Below are positions 25,495 to 37,963 of a stretch of DNA of 64,000 nt, piece after piece (within the stretch, counting starts at the first letter, position 1; each line of letters begins with the position of its first letter). Origin of the DNA: Struthio camelus (Eukaryota; Chordata; Aves; Struthioniformes; Struthionidae); assembly GCF_040807025.1 (NCBI RefSeq), contig NC_090956.1, positions 6,250,517 through 6,314,516 on the forward strand, written 5' to 3'. The position numbers and the translations under genes were made by a program. A model generated the notes under the pieces. That model searched no databases and was not told the origin of the DNA. It saw nothing but the letters and a program-made list of their open reading frames with translations.

Positions 25495-26779
25495 GTGAGT
25501 CCGGCCCGGCCCGGCCCGCGGCTCCCGCCCCGCCGCCCCTCGCGCCGTCCCCGTGTCTCCGTCCCCGTCCCTGTCCCCGTCCCCCCCGGCAGCCCCCGGG
25601 GCTCCCCGCCGGGCCGACGCCGGGGCCGGGCAGCGCGGCGCGGCCTGCCGGCCGGCCGGAGCCTGTGGTGAAGGGCGAGTTGGTCTTCCCAGTCCCCTTG
25701 TTTTCTCCGGATCCGTTTGTTTCCCGAACGGGCTCGCTGGAGCCCGGTTACCTGTTGGCACTGGTCTCTTTTGGATTTACTGGTGTCTGGTACTGAAGCC
25801 CTTACTTCGAATAAACGTTGTCGTTTGGTTTTTCCAGCTGGTCTGTTGTTAGTGTGCTTCTCCTTCCCCCCACCCCCCCACCCCCCTTTTCGTGGTGCTG
25901 TAAATTGTTAAGTGCTGCGCTGTGCTGCTCACGCACGAGCCTGGAGGTTGTCCCAGCGCTGTGTCCTGTGCAGATGTTGTGTTTTGGGGTTCCTGGTTCT
26001 GGGACTGCGTGAGGTGTAAATCCCTGCAGGCTCCTGAGGTCTCCTGAGAGCAGCTTACAGGCTTCTTTGAGCTCCACGCTTGACTTATCTTTGGCCTTCT
26101 AACAACGCTTTGAGGGGAGAATTTCAAGTCTGTGCGTGAACGAGAGCCCAAAATTTCACTTTTGAAAGTGACCTTAGAACCTGGGAAGTCTCGTCATTGA
26201 AAGTTAGGTTCCAGAGTGACTTTTGGAAACCAGGATCAGGTTCGTAGCTGTGTACAAGGTAGAGTTTGCTCTATGGGTTTAGGTCTTTTCCTACCCCCGG
26301 CCTTACAGTGTGTCGAGGAAGAGTAGCAAGGGTTCGGTTTGTTGGTGTTACGTGCTGTGGACCTCCCCTGGCACAATGTTAACTTGTACCCCAGCTTTAT
26401 TCTGATCATATAGCAAGGGAGAATTCAGTCTTGCGTAACTTATGACACCTCTTGTTTGTATATTTATGGGCTGAGACTCAGGGGAAAATGTATTTAAATA
26501 CAAAATGTACAATTTCAGGTGGAGAACTAAGGGGAGAGAGGTTCTCTTGCATCAGTCTCTCATCTTCAGCCTCAGTTGGATAGTGTTTTCTGGTTCACAC
26601 TGATCCCAGCAGTAATCTGTGAATCTCAGCAGTCACTAACAGTTTGGGTTTTGTATGCTGTAAATAGGAAGATCTTGCCTTCAGTGTTACCCAGGGCAGT
26701 GTGTCTCTTGTTAGAAGAGCAGCCAGTAGACACTAGGTTGCTCTGAATGTTTTGCTGATAACTTTCTGTGTATTTGCAG
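25495..26779 (+). other. MAD1L1: MAD1L1 first intron (5' UTR intron)
   Basis: The intron continues the CpG-rich sequence to about 25670, then drops to ordinary composition. A C-rich patch lies at 25866-25887. It ends at the acceptor gtatttgcag. Nothing else was recognised. Confidence 0.65.
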
Positions 26780-26783
26780 AGCC

Positions 26784-26933
26784 ATGGAGGACTTGGAAAA
26801 CAATACTACTGTCTTCTCCACCCTGAGGTCTCTCAACAACTTCATTGCACAGCGTGTGGAGGGGGTGTCTGGGCTGGCTACGCCAGGATCATCGCAAAGC
26901 TCTTTGCAAATGCAGTACCAGCAGAGGGTGCAG
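26784..26933 (+). CDS. MAD1L1: MAD1L1 first coding exon
   Basis: Fifty codons run from ATG at 26784 (exon starts at 26780 after tatttgcag) to MQYQQRVQ. The donor is gtgagg. The N-terminus is Ser/Thr-rich and non-helical before the coiled coil. Confidence 0.96.
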
Positions 26934-29900
26934 GTGAGGTATCCTCCTCTTGCTGATACCTGCAGCATCACCTCACTATGAATGTAGACTCCTTTTGATT
27001 CTGTGTGATTCAAGATCGTTTGCATTAAGACCTGACCGTTCTTTCTAAAATTGCTATTTATGCATGCTCAGTAATGGAGAAGTTTGCTTTGGGTGAACAT
27101 TCTTTAAGTTTTTTTTAAGTGTTAGCCTTATGTGTATTTCTGTCTTGTGAAAATTTAAGGAAAGTCCTTTGAATTTCTTCCTCACTGATTATATCAGTAT
27201 ACCAGCTCAGAAAATTAAATTGTAAGTTGCTTTCAGTCTGCTGCTTAACAGGTGTATTTCCAGTAAGTTATCTTGTTTACCATTTTTCACCACCCTCTTT
27301 AAAATTTCTTTGCCTTGATGCATATAGGAGACTTGCACTAGTGCCATGGCTTCGATATGCCAACGAGTTTTGCTACCTTATCCTCTTCTATTCAAATCCA
27401 TTGATTGTTGTGACTTTTTCCTGTAAGCTGCCTTTCTGATTTTGTTTTGCTTTGTGTTCATAAGACATCTAGTAGGATGACATCTTGGACTCTATATTAG
27501 GGACTCTATATTAGACTCAGAAACATTTCTGCAGTCTATATCTTGATATAAGTTCTATTTAAATTCCTAAGTATACAATAAGGTGGTGGTTGTTTATTTT
27601 TTTTTTTTTTAATGTAAATCTCCTTTGCATTGAGGTTGCTGACAAAAATTTGTGTGTTTTCTGTCTGTAGTACTTCTCTGGTTACAGAGCCTTCGCTAGA
27701 TATATGGTGATCGTATATTGCTTAGAAGTGAGGTGTTCTATTAATATTATAAGTGCTTTAAAATAATTTTGTACGAAGCATTCAGTCATATAGATAAAAA
27801 ATATATTGTAACAGGTTGTAGAAAAACATGCTATTTTGCTCAACAATTACATTTCATGGGAAAAATGAGCTCTGCTTCTTGGTTAGTTGCTGTTACTTTT
27901 ATAAAGCTTGGGGGATTTGGAATTAACCCTCTTTTAGGTAGAGAAGTGTGTTTTGTCAGATAGAGGGCCTCTAGAATTTGGATGAGAAATTCTTAGTGAG
28001 GAATTTAAAATTCACTTGTTTGTAACTAACATTAATTTGACGTGGGTTTCTGAGCATGTTGTCGAACTCTTAGCCTTAGCTTCCCAATCCGCAGCTTGTT
28101 TGGGAAGACGTAAGTGAGGTGATAGTTCCCTTGTAATTTTGTAAAATACTATGCAAGTGTCAGCTGGATAGTATGGGTTGCAGTGCTATTAATGATGTGT
28201 AATATCCCTCTTCACATATGAACTGGCCAGTTGGAAGAACAAGCTGGGCAGATCCATTCCAAATCTCAGCTCCTGCAGGTGGAACGAGAGAAGATGCAGA
28301 TGGAGCTTAGCCACAAAAGAGCTCGCATTGAGCTAGAGAAGGCAGCTAATACTAATGCCAGGAACTATGAGGTAAGTACAACAGCTGCTGATGGTTTGAT
28401 ATCATAGGCCTCAGTCAGAACATATGTAGTACATCTATGTTAGTGTTTTAGTTTGGGTCAGGGGTGTGGTTTTGATCATGTGCTGTGCTTTGGTTTGCAT
28501 TGAGCTGTGTCTCAGACTGTGTATACTAGACCTTTTCATCAAACAAAAAAAAAAAATTGTACTCCAGGAGCAAGCCTGGTGTTCTCCAACTGCCAGTGGA
28601 TGTTCACTCTTCAGGGCAAGATCTGAGCTAATTTGTAGTTAATGCTCCTGAAAAATATACGGTGTGGGTGTCAAGTTTGCAGCACCAACTGTTTTGCTCT
28701 ACAGTTCTATTCATAGTTGACTGCACTACTTCTTGATGTGGACAAGAGCCACATTCGCACCTTGTTTGGTTGATAAACTGATGATCTGATCACTAGGTTT
28801 CTGTTAATTTAGCACTGAAGTTGTCATGAGTAGCAATAACAAAAGAGGCTGTTGCTGGTTTCTCCCAGAAGTATTTAAACCTTTTTCTCCCAAAAGAATT
28901 TAAACTTCCGCTGGCACAATTGCAAACATTTAGTTTGTGTGACTGTAACTAATTGGGATAACAGCAATGCCAGCTATGCGCTGTCACGCAAGAGGGCCGG
29001 CATTGATAAGGCTGTGAACCCCACACAGGGACTAATAACTTTTATTGCTTTCTGGTTTTATGCCCATATATATTCGTTTAACTATGTAAATGAAATAAGC
29101 AGTAGAGCTGTGGGTTTTGTAGCATAATGAAGGTTTTATATGCAGCTGATTTTTTTTAAAGAAATCTTTAAAAAAGATAAAATACAACAAAATGTTTTTT
29201 CTTCAAAGGGTGCTGGGAGACAGATTTAGTGTATAGTTGTGAAGTAGCAGGTCAGTGACTAAATTCCTCATTCCATCTGAAGTCAGGTGATCTTGGAATT
29301 AAACCAAGAAGAGTTCAAACCAGAATCTAGCTGAGTCAGTCACAGAACCCTTGAAATACTGGTACAAAAGGGAGCAGCACTAATCCAGCACCGTGGTAAT
29401 TACCCGGCTCAGATTCTGTGTTTTATGAGTCATGTGGATAAAGGTTTTAGGAACCACACATTACTTTGCATAATCCTTGCTTACTATGTAAATCTGTGTC
29501 TCGATTTGCTTTGATTAGCCAAGCAATTTACTACACATTTTTCAATAAGTGCTAATCAATTTGTGGTAGGAATACACTGACATGGTGTACGAAAGGTTGT
29601 CAGAGAGCAAAAATAGAGCAAATGTGGCTGAAAAGCCTGACCCCATACAATGTTGGTTTTGTTGTATTCATTGACAGAACTGCGTTTAAATCTGACTTCT
29701 TTTCTATTATGCAAGCTCGTACAAATTCCAGAAACTGCAAAGGGAAACTCGTCTTTTAACTCAAGTATTGAGGTCTGAGATTCTGAAAGGAAACTTACTA
29801 TGCAGGGGTCAGTTTTAACTTGGAGCACCAAGTGTTTTCTTATTCGATCTGCTGTAAAGTATGTAGTAGAGTCTGTGGATCCCTGTCTGTATTCTAATAT

Positions 29901-32900
29901 TAATGCCTCACTCAAAGAGACTCGGACTCTGTTAATTTTCTAGCTCCATTGCCCTGGGTAATTCCCTTATCACTGAGATGCTGCCAGTAAGATTTTGCAC
30001 CTTGCTAGTGTGAGGGTTAAAAAGCTATGGTCTAAGTGACATTGTGTCATGGTGATGCTTCTGTGACTGCAGTAAGGAGTAGAGACAGGAGAAAGAAAAG
30101 GATCTCACTGTGTGCTACTTTCTTATGTCTCTTTGCATTTTTTTTTTTCCTTTCCAAGCGAGAGGCTGACCGTAACCAGGAACTGCTCACACGCATAAAG
30201 CAGTATCAGGAAAGGGAAATGGAAGCTGAAAATAAACTGAAAGAACAAATGGAGATGAACAAATCCTATAAAAAGAGCATGGAGACCATGAGCAAGAAGC
30301 TGCAAGAGAAGGAGAGCAAATTAGCTGAAGCTAATGAAGTAAGAAAAGAGTAATTTTCTAATGCACTCATAGCTTCAGGTGACTTTGAGGATCTTGTGCA
30401 TTAAAAATGATCTTTTTTACACAAATTGAAATCACTGTGTTCATCATCTGGAGAACAATAAACCCTGATGATGTGTGTCCCTACTGTTGAAACTTAGAGC
30501 TTAAACAAGTCCAGATGCAAGTGAAGGCCAGAAGAGGTTGCTGTGTTAGTTAATAAAGAGAAGAGGTTGCTTAGACAGGTTGATGTGGAGGAGGAGAAGA
30601 GAAGTGCAAGGCAAGAGACAGGGTCTAGGTTTAGATGTCAGGCTACGTGACATTGAGTAAAGAATGGGGAAAAACGATGGAGCAAATGGTAAGCCAAGAA
30701 GAAGGTGTGAAAATGGTTAGGGAAGTAGGGGGAACTGTAGTGTGGGTGAGACCAAAATTATATACAAGTCATGTTTTCCAAAACTGTCTTAAATGCCTAC
30801 ATGTTCCATTGCATAATGAATGCTAAAATAATAACTTCAATTCTTCTGGATGAACAGACCACCTTGTCAACCCTCAAACTTTTCAGACACTATTATAACT
30901 AAGTTAAGCTAGTGCATTTGTAACCTCTTCTGTTTAATTTGATCTCCTGCACCAGCTATGGATCAATAGCTACTAAGTCCTTAAGCCTTCCTCCTGCTTA
31001 GGCATCACTGGAAAGGTAATGCATCTGTGTGATAAAGCAGGTAAACAGAGATAACATACCAGCTTTCAGTGATAAAAACAAGAAGGCGCTGATGGCACTT
31101 GAGAGAAACTAATCCCATGTGAAATACTTTCAGCAGTTCTGTTTCTATATTCTTTTTATTTCCATAACCATCAATACCAGGATAAGAATCCTATGTGTCT
31201 CTTTATCTAGAAAGCTTTTATACATATAAAAGCTAAACATCTCAAAACATTCTCTCTGGTATTGTCTGAGTCATGTCTGTTTGATCCAAACTTATGACTT
31301 GGTCTTTAGAGTTTAGACATTTAGAACTGAATTCAAAGGAATGCTGGTGTGTATTTTTAAGGAGGACAAGGCTTATGTTGTTTAGGTGAGGAAGACCCAG
31401 GCACTTTGAGTTTTGAAACCCAGAAAAAAACTTAGTTGGCATGGTTGTGGGATAATTTTAATCTTTAATATATATCCCTGTGTATCTAGCTTTAAGGCTT
31501 GATTGTTTGCATGCCAGTTTGAGGTCACCCACTTAATAGGTAATGGAAATGACAGTTTGGGTGGCAGATGAAAGCATCTAAAAGATTTTTGTCTTGCCTT
31601 TTGAGGTAAGTTTGCAGGTCTGAAGATTTGCAAGACTGCGAGGTTATTTATGGGTTCAGTGTTGTGCTCTTCGGATGGGATTTGATAGGAGCGCATCGCT
31701 GTCCATAATGTCCAGCTTGTAGACTCACTGGCTCATGTATTTATTCTTTCTTTTTGCTAATTCAGACGATCACTGTATTAAAAGGGAAAATATCTGAGCT
31801 GCAATGGAATATAATGAATCAAGAGATGCAGATGACAAGCCAAGACTCTCAGAAGCAGGAGCTGATGGAACAGCTGGAAGTTCAACACAAGTAAGCAGGG
31901 GATGAACGACTGACTGCGGGGGGAGAAAAAAGGCGAACAAAACTTCAATCTTCTGCAGCTGCTGTCACTCAAAACTTCTAGCAGCGTTTGATTTTTTTGC
32001 TCTTCAAAGGGGTTCTTTGATCTGGATGTGCAGGTTATAACTGTTATTTGAAACTAGCTCTGAGGAGCAATTTAATTTTACCTTGAGAGGAGGTGGGGGG
32101 AAAAAAACCTTAAGCTTAAAATCTCTCAAGGATGTCTTGTGCTCGTGCTGGGAGTGAACGGAAGGCAGGTGGGTGGGAAAGGCTAATCTGAATTTTATAG
32201 ACTGAACATTACAAAAGTATCAATCCATAAATCATAGTTGAGGGGTAGTTGAAATACACAATGACTGTATTCTTCCTTGCTTACTATAGTCAGTTCTTCA
32301 ATTTTGAACACACTGTTTTTCTGGTTTAAGTTAAGTTAATGTATTGTGAGTGTATGTTTGTTGGTTTCAGAGTGAAGGTGGCTTGTTTTTTTGAGTGTTT
32401 CTCAAGATGCATCCTCTTAATAAAAATAGAGGTTTCTGTCTGTGAACTAGAGGAAGGTGGTATGAGTGTGAAACTGAGTCTAGGGCAATCTTCTGTAACA
32501 GTCCAACATACCTTGTTAGCAGGGTTTGAAAATGTTTGTGCCGTATACTTCTGCATGTGGCTTGTTCCTAGTGCGTGCTTCCTGTGTGCTCAATGTCTCT
32601 TGTGTCTAAACATCTAATAGAAAATGGCAAGAAGCTAGTCAGCAAATCCAGACACTGCAAGCAAGCCAATCCCTGCTGGCAGAATATGAACAGAAGATTA
32701 AGGTAAGTAACTCTGGGACCTGTACAGAGTTTTAGTTTTTAATCTTCTATTCCTGTAACAGTCTTTTTTAAACACTTCTGCTCTTCTTTGGAAGAGATTA
32801 ATTAGTCATGTAAGAATCAGATCTTGTGGCCGGGGAGATCTGAAGTTGGCTGAAATCAATTGGATGGACAAGGCTACCCATAATTAGCCTTTGTATGACA

Positions 32901-35900
32901 CTCCTCATCTTTGTTGTCTTGATAGACTGGAAATAATCTACCTATGCTTTCTCTGTAGAGAACTGATTTATATCCTTATGCAGTACTCTGGATGAATGCT
33001 CTGTTTGATCTTGTGCCAGAGCCCAATGCATTAATATTCTAGAGCAATCTTTTTTTAAATAGTGGAGGACGAACCCAGTAGCTACAGTTATGTTTCTACT
33101 TCTTGGAAAATACTTCCTCTGGAGTTGTGGTTAGCTCTTTGTAAAGTGCAATTACTTGCAAAGCTTTCAAAAACACTGACTTAAATGTGCGTATAGAAGT
33201 GCTTTCTGTCGTTTCAAATGAACATGCAGGCTGGTGGAAGTGAGTCTTTTCCTTTTGCTTCTTATCTTTTTGGGAGAGAGACATGTAGAGAGTTACTTTG
33301 CTTTGAGCAGATAATGATTGTGGCATTGCCTCTGCCATAAAGTAAAGCTACGCTGAAAGGCAGCTTCACTGCATTCCTGTAGTCAGAGCCAGGGGAAGGA
33401 AAAGTGGGGAAACAGGACTATTGCGATAGTCGGACTGCAGTGGCGTTCTAAAGAATTTTCATTACCTTTTTGGAAAAAAGCAATGTTTACCCTAATGCTA
33501 AAAGGCGTGATTGTCTGTCTTCTCATTACTAATTCTTTAAGGCCATGCGAGTGCCCTTTCTCACAGTTTATGTACAGTTTATTGATGGAGGGACAGGGGA
33601 CAGGAAGATCAGGGATTTTATTTAGTTGATAGAAGACGACCGTTCTAATGGTTAGCAGAGATTCTTCTTCTCTCCCACCACCCTCGAGAAACTAACGGTA
33701 AGTATAAGAGTGTAGAGAAGAGACCTGTTCAACTGTTACGAGTGTAGCAAGTCCTGCTTTGAATGATGGATTGGACCAGATGACCTCCTGAGGTCCCTTC
33801 CAACTTCGTTTGAGTCATTGATTCTGTCTAGTTAAGAGTACAACAGAGAGGTAGTTGTTATTAGTTCTGAGTTAATCTCTTGTCATGTCTTGTTTTCCAG
33901 GATCTGGAACAGAAGCTTTCCCAGCAGGAACATGATGCTTTAATTGTCAAGAACATGAAGGCAGAGCTGGCCCGCTTCCCAAAAATGGAGCGAGAATTGC
34001 GCCAGCTCAGGGAGGAAAATGCCTATTTCAGGTAAAAGGATTCAGTTGTTGAGAGGACTGTCTTCTGCTCTTTTGTACCTTCTACAATTGCACTATAAGG
34101 ACTTTCAAATCCCTGCATCTAACTTATATGGTTTGTAGTGTGGCATATGATGCTGCACCTCCACATGGGAAACTTTAGAAATAAGTTTAAATATCTTATG
34201 CAAATACTGCATCTCAATTAAGCAGTGTTATGATGTTACTAGATGATGGGATTTGAGAAGATCTGCGTCATCTTCCCGATCACAGTGAGAGCTTCACAGA
34301 ATGAGTACTGATGACTTTGAAGGGTGATACCTACTTATTAGAAAAGATTCACTGTTAAAAGATAGTCATGAACTCTTTCTAGACAAGTTTGTGAAAGAAA
34401 TCCCCATAGAGAGGAGAGACAGCTGAACATTTCTGTAATAATGGTTATTGCTTAGTTATTGTTACCACTACTTTAAAGCTCTGTTGTACTGGTGTAATGT
34501 TTGAATGTTTGCAAAGCCTTTTGTTTAAATTTATAAAGCACTCTGTATAGACCCCTGTAGAGCAGACTTTCTGGGTTTCTGAAGTGACAATTTGAAACAT
34601 TCAGTTCCTATGTAATGCCAAATAGTTTGGTTAAAGACTTTTTTTAAGAATAGGGAACTTAATTTCCATCTTTAGGTGCATCTTAAAAACAAAACAAAAA
34701 GCCCCTAAATTATATGAGTGTCTGATCTTGCCAGCTGTTTTTTACTCTAAAGTTAAATAATGTCTTGACTTTGTTCTTGTGGATGTTTCATTATCATTTT
34801 CGCTTGTTTATCTTGGAATTTTTTCTCACTCATTTTTATGCTCTCAACAGAGGTCAGCTTTATTTCACCCTTGCACACCTCTGTTGAAGTAGATTAGAAG
34901 CGGTCTCCATACTTGCTCAGTCACCACAGAGTACAAAAACCCCTGAGTGTCTACCGCTTGCTGTGTTCCAGCTCTGCATTCAGACTAACTGAAATTGGAC
35001 TTGGGAGTCTTGCTACCTGTCATACTGTTCTGCCAGTCAGTAAAGCAGATACAAAACTTCAGTTTGTTTGGACGTAATTAGAACAGCACTTACAGTGGAA
35101 AAATGGAATTCAGTACAGCTGCATTTTTTTGTAGCAGTGGTTTTGCAGTGAGTGTTATAGAAGTGAGTGAGCTGAACGTTGTATTGTCTATCCAATGTTT
35201 TATGCTTCCTTAGTAATTTTGTGTGTATCTGAAAGTTTGGTTTGTGTGGGGGAATTGAATTGCATGGTTACTTAATGGATGTCTTGCTTTTCACTCTAGG
35301 GAAATGAAAGAAAACAATGGATTGCTTAAAGAGGAGGTGGAAGGTCTGCAAAGGAAGCTGGAACGCTATGAGAAACTCCAAGCACAGCTGGTGACCCTGG
35401 AATTGGAGAATGAGGTGAGAAGCTAGGAACGCTGGTGGATGAGTAAACAGAGGTTTTCTTTGTTGCTTGTTCTATCTTTTAGCCTGTTTCTCTATTGTGT
35501 TACTTAAGCTATGTACTGTAATTAAGGGGTTTGAACCAGGCATTTCCTAAACTTCCGAAGCGTCAACATGAGGGGAGTTATGGCAATGGAGGATAAAAAT
35601 GCAAAAGGATATCTGCTGTTCAGTAGAACTGAAATTTTCTATAACGAACAGTCCCATCACGGTGTCTTCTTTTGCCTTGCTGTCTCTTTCACCTCGCTTC
35701 TGCGAGACATGCATTTTTTGACATTTTAGCTCTTCCCAGACAGGGTGTTGCTGAACAGGCATATGGTAAGAACTTAAGATATGTATTTGGATTGTTGCTC
35801 AAGCTAGCAGGTCAGAATGTAGTCTTTAATGAATGTAATTGTCTTGCTTCCATCCCACCCTGTAGCAAGCATGCACTGGGTTGTCAAGAAATTAACCTAA

Positions 35901-36427
35901 ATGCATAAGCTTGATCATTTGTAGATCTGTAATGATGGCTGATTAGTTTTGGATAATCTGATCTGGTGTTGACTGAAACTAAAGAAGCTGTAGGAAGAAC
36001 TGGAAGAGGGCAAGCAGGCACTCGAGCTGCTATAGAACTTATGTTGGAAATGCAAGCATCCTCCTCTGCTCCTCCCACTCCTCGACCAAAAGTCTAGTCT
36101 ACCAAGGTCTAGTACAGTGGTGGGAGCTCATAGGGTTGGATATACATAGCAATGAAGCGGGTTCCATATGTCACGGAACTATAGTGACTGGGAAAATAAC
36201 TGTTTGTGAGAGCTGGAGAATGACAGCATAGAAGTGCTAGATAAGAAGATAATGAAATTCACAGGAGAGAAAGGAAAGACACTTAAGTTTGAATGGAGAA
36301 TAAAACAGTGCAGGAAAGGAGCTCTTAGAACAGTACTTTAACTCTTCTTTTGATCTCCACTTTAGAAACTTCTGGGAAAATTAAAAAGCTGGGAGAAACT
36401 GGACCAGAGCACTGGCTTAAATATCAG
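26784..36427 (+). CDS. MAD1L1: MAD1L1 (MAD1 spindle-checkpoint protein), first eight coding exons; 3' part outside window
   Basis: MAD1 is an elongated coiled-coil protein that brings MAD2 to unattached kinetochores to delay anaphase; in interphase it sits at nuclear pores. Eight exons splice in phase (26784-26933, 28231-28371, 30159-30338, 31766-31890, 32621-32702, 33901-34031, 35300-35414, 36366-36427) and give about 328 residues of the ~718 in the family. The start [20 protein letters not shown] matches the MAD1 N-terminus and sits in a good context (gccATGG). KRAR at residues 79-82 matches the nuclear localisation signal I recall for human MAD1. From residue 51 on, the sequence is almost all Glu/Lys/Gln/Leu heptads. 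The MAD2-binding segment and the C-terminal RWD-like domain would be encoded beyond the window. No damage is seen. Confidence 0.96.
26934..28230 (+). other. MAD1L1: MAD1L1 intron
   Basis: This 1.3-kb AT-rich intron contains a T-tract near 27596-27610. No element was recognised. Confidence 0.75.
28231..28371 (+). CDS. MAD1L1: MAD1L1 coding exon 2 with NLS
   Basis: Forty-seven codons: [20 protein letters not shown] then [24 protein letters not shown] is the likely nuclear localisation signal. The acceptor is actggccag and the donor is gtaagt. Confidence 0.96.
28372..30158 (+). other. MAD1L1: MAD1L1 intron
   Basis: This 1.8-kb intron ends in a T-rich polypyrimidine tract before ttccaag. No repeat family was recognised. 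Confidence 0.75.
30159..30338 (+). CDS. MAD1L1: MAD1L1 coding exon 3, coiled coil
   Basis: Sixty codons start [20 protein letters not shown] and end [10 protein letters not shown], a continuous charged heptad pattern. The donor is gtaaga. Confidence 0.96.
30339..31765 (+). other. MAD1L1: MAD1L1 intron
   Basis: A 1.4-kb intron ending at the acceptor gctaattcag. Nothing recognised. Confidence 0.75.
31766..31890 (+). CDS. MAD1L1: MAD1L1 coding exon 4, coiled coil
   Basis: Forty-one codons plus two bases: [20 protein letters not shown], ending EQLEVQH. The donor is gtaagc. The split Lys codon is completed by the next exon. Confidence 0.96.
31891..32620 (+). other. MAD1L1: MAD1L1 intron
   Basis: A 730-base intron ending at the acceptor catctaatag. 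Nothing recognised. Confidence 0.75.
32621..32702 (+). CDS. MAD1L1: MAD1L1 coding exon 5, coiled coil
   Basis: It completes Lys, then 27 codons [20 protein letters not shown] and EYEQKIK. The donor is gtaagt. Confidence 0.95.
32703..33900 (+). other. MAD1L1: MAD1L1 intron with CR1 tail fragment
   Basis: A 1.2-kb intron that contains a short CR1 3' end (about 33745-33829) and ends at the acceptor tgttttccag. Confidence 0.8.
33745..33829 (+). mobile_element. CR1 LINE 3'-end fragment
   Basis: It holds the diagnostic CR1 3' UTR order: ttggaccagatgacctcctg, aggtcccttccaac, then a single attctgtc terminal unit. Only about 85 bases remain, an extremely 5'-truncated copy. It is diverged from the larger CR1 at 58-61 kb. 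Confidence 0.85.
33901..34031 (+). CDS. MAD1L1: MAD1L1 coding exon 6, coiled coil
   Basis: Forty-three codons plus two bases: [20 protein letters not shown], then [15 protein letters not shown]. The acceptor is gttttccag and the donor is gtaaaa. Confidence 0.96.
34032..35299 (+). other. MAD1L1: MAD1L1 intron
   Basis: A 1.27-kb intron, AT-rich, ending at the acceptor cactctag. Nothing recognised. Confidence 0.75.
35300..35414 (+). CDS. MAD1L1: MAD1L1 coding exon 7, coiled coil
   Basis: It completes Arg, then 38 codons [20 protein letters not shown] and ending TLELENE. The donor is gtgaga. Confidence 0.96.
35415..36365 (+). other. MAD1L1: MAD1L1 intron
   Basis: A 951-base intron ending at the acceptor tccactttag. 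Nothing recognised. Confidence 0.75.
36366..36427 (+). CDS. MAD1L1: MAD1L1 coding exon 8, last exon seen in window
   Basis: Twenty codons plus two bases: [20 protein letters not shown]. This matches the point in human MAD1 just before an RTPEDLSRF segment. The donor is gtatgt. The continuation exon was searched for by eye downstream and not found. Confidence 0.94.
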
Positions 36428-37925
36428 GTATGTGCTCAGAGTTGAGGAGTTAAAACTCTTACACCACTGTCTTTTCCTCTTAGTCATCCTGATGCCTGAA
36501 GCTTGTTGATCAGGCTGCTCTTGCTATCTGGTCTGCCTGTGGAAGCTCTTCCAGTACTTTTTATTGTAAATGAAAAGAAGTGTAAGATACATACTATCAT
36601 AAAGTATCTTTGGGAACTGACAAATGTTTTTCACTAAGTCAGCTTGACCGATGTCTCTGAGGGCTGAGTTGTTTTGAATTCTTTGAAATTCTTGCATATA
36701 GTTACATTCATGATTAGGTAGGGATTCTGCTAGTATAATCAGTCAACGTTGAGGATTTTAGGGTGTGTCCAGAGTAAAGGATGTACTTGTAATAACTTAT
36801 TGTAAGTGCAATTTCTTTGAAATCTGGTATTGAAATAAATTGTCAAATCATGTTGTTGTGACTTTTCTCCTCCAAAGCAGTTGGCTGAGTTAACAACTGG
36901 TCTTTATCTAATGGTAGAAATGAAATAAACTTCTCGGTTCCTGATAAAGGGTGGGGGGAGGTATAAAACCAGCTAGTCTCTTTGTGCACTGCTACTTAAC
37001 AACTCTTTCTGACATCTGAAGCATTCAACTAGATATTTTTTAAGGTCTCTGGTGTGTATGTGGTGTAATGAAGGGCTGGAAATGGTGTATCTCCTCCTGA
37101 TCATTTTTGTTCTTCCGCGGAAGGTTCTGTGTAGGTAGGATGCTTTTAAGTGTCACACACTTCAGCACTGTTTTATTTTCTCCAAATATTTACACTGTGT
37201 TTATGCTAGAAGGAGAGATGCTTCACTGTGAAGAGCTGCCTTGCTATGAACATCATTGCACAGATCACCTTTAATATTGGATCAAGGCCTGAGCTGCAAC
37301 ATGAATTGCAGAACCTCATTTTTCCAGTTGTTTCTTTCTTCCTTTGACTTGTGCCCAACAACAGAAAAGGAGTTATGTCTGCACACTGCGGGGATTATCT
37401 GGAGACGGGAGTGTTTGGATATGTGTTTCTGGTTTGGGCATGTTGCTGCTTCGTGTACAGCACGTTTACATTCAGTGGGGAAAGCTCCTTAATTTTCTCA
37501 GTGTTTTCTGTTTAATAAGGACAATAAACTTATTTCTAGAGGCATGCAAGTAGATAGCATGCTTGAGACTATTCCTTCTGCTCAGGATACGTGCATTTAG
37601 ATGAACTTAGAGTTGTGCTAAATCTATGGGCAGGGAATGGACAGAAATAGTAGGAATCCTTTTCACAAAACTTATTCCATCAGACAGTGGAGTAAAAGCT
37701 TTTTACTTACCTCAAACTGTTAAAAAGTTTAATGAGATAATTTCACAGTGGGAGAGAATTGGAGAGAAATGGAACCAAGTGACTCTGCCTGTTGAAATCT
37801 AGTAACTCCTTCATTTAAAATCAGAATGTTTGCTGTAAAGTGTTAGATTTTTTGATCGGACCATATTGTTTAATGCTGTTAATGGTGCCTTCTCATACAT
37901 GTGATCCCTCTCTCCCTCCTCCTCC

Positions 37926-37963
37926 TTTTTTTTCTTTCTTTTTTTTTTTTTTTTTTTTTTTTT
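37926..37963. repeat. T-rich tract
   Basis: T runs are interrupted twice by C and end in an unbroken run of about 25 T. Simple low-complexity sequence. Confidence 0.9.

Noticed and set aside
25176-25796. 206-residue open frame across the MAD1L1 CpG island
   Set aside because: It is an Ala/Pro/Arg-rich frame typical of random GC-rich DNA, and it crosses the likely exon 1 donor.
30460-30540. Box C-like tgatgatg, possible intronic C/D snoRNA
   Set aside because: No box D at a suitable distance and no terminal stem was found.
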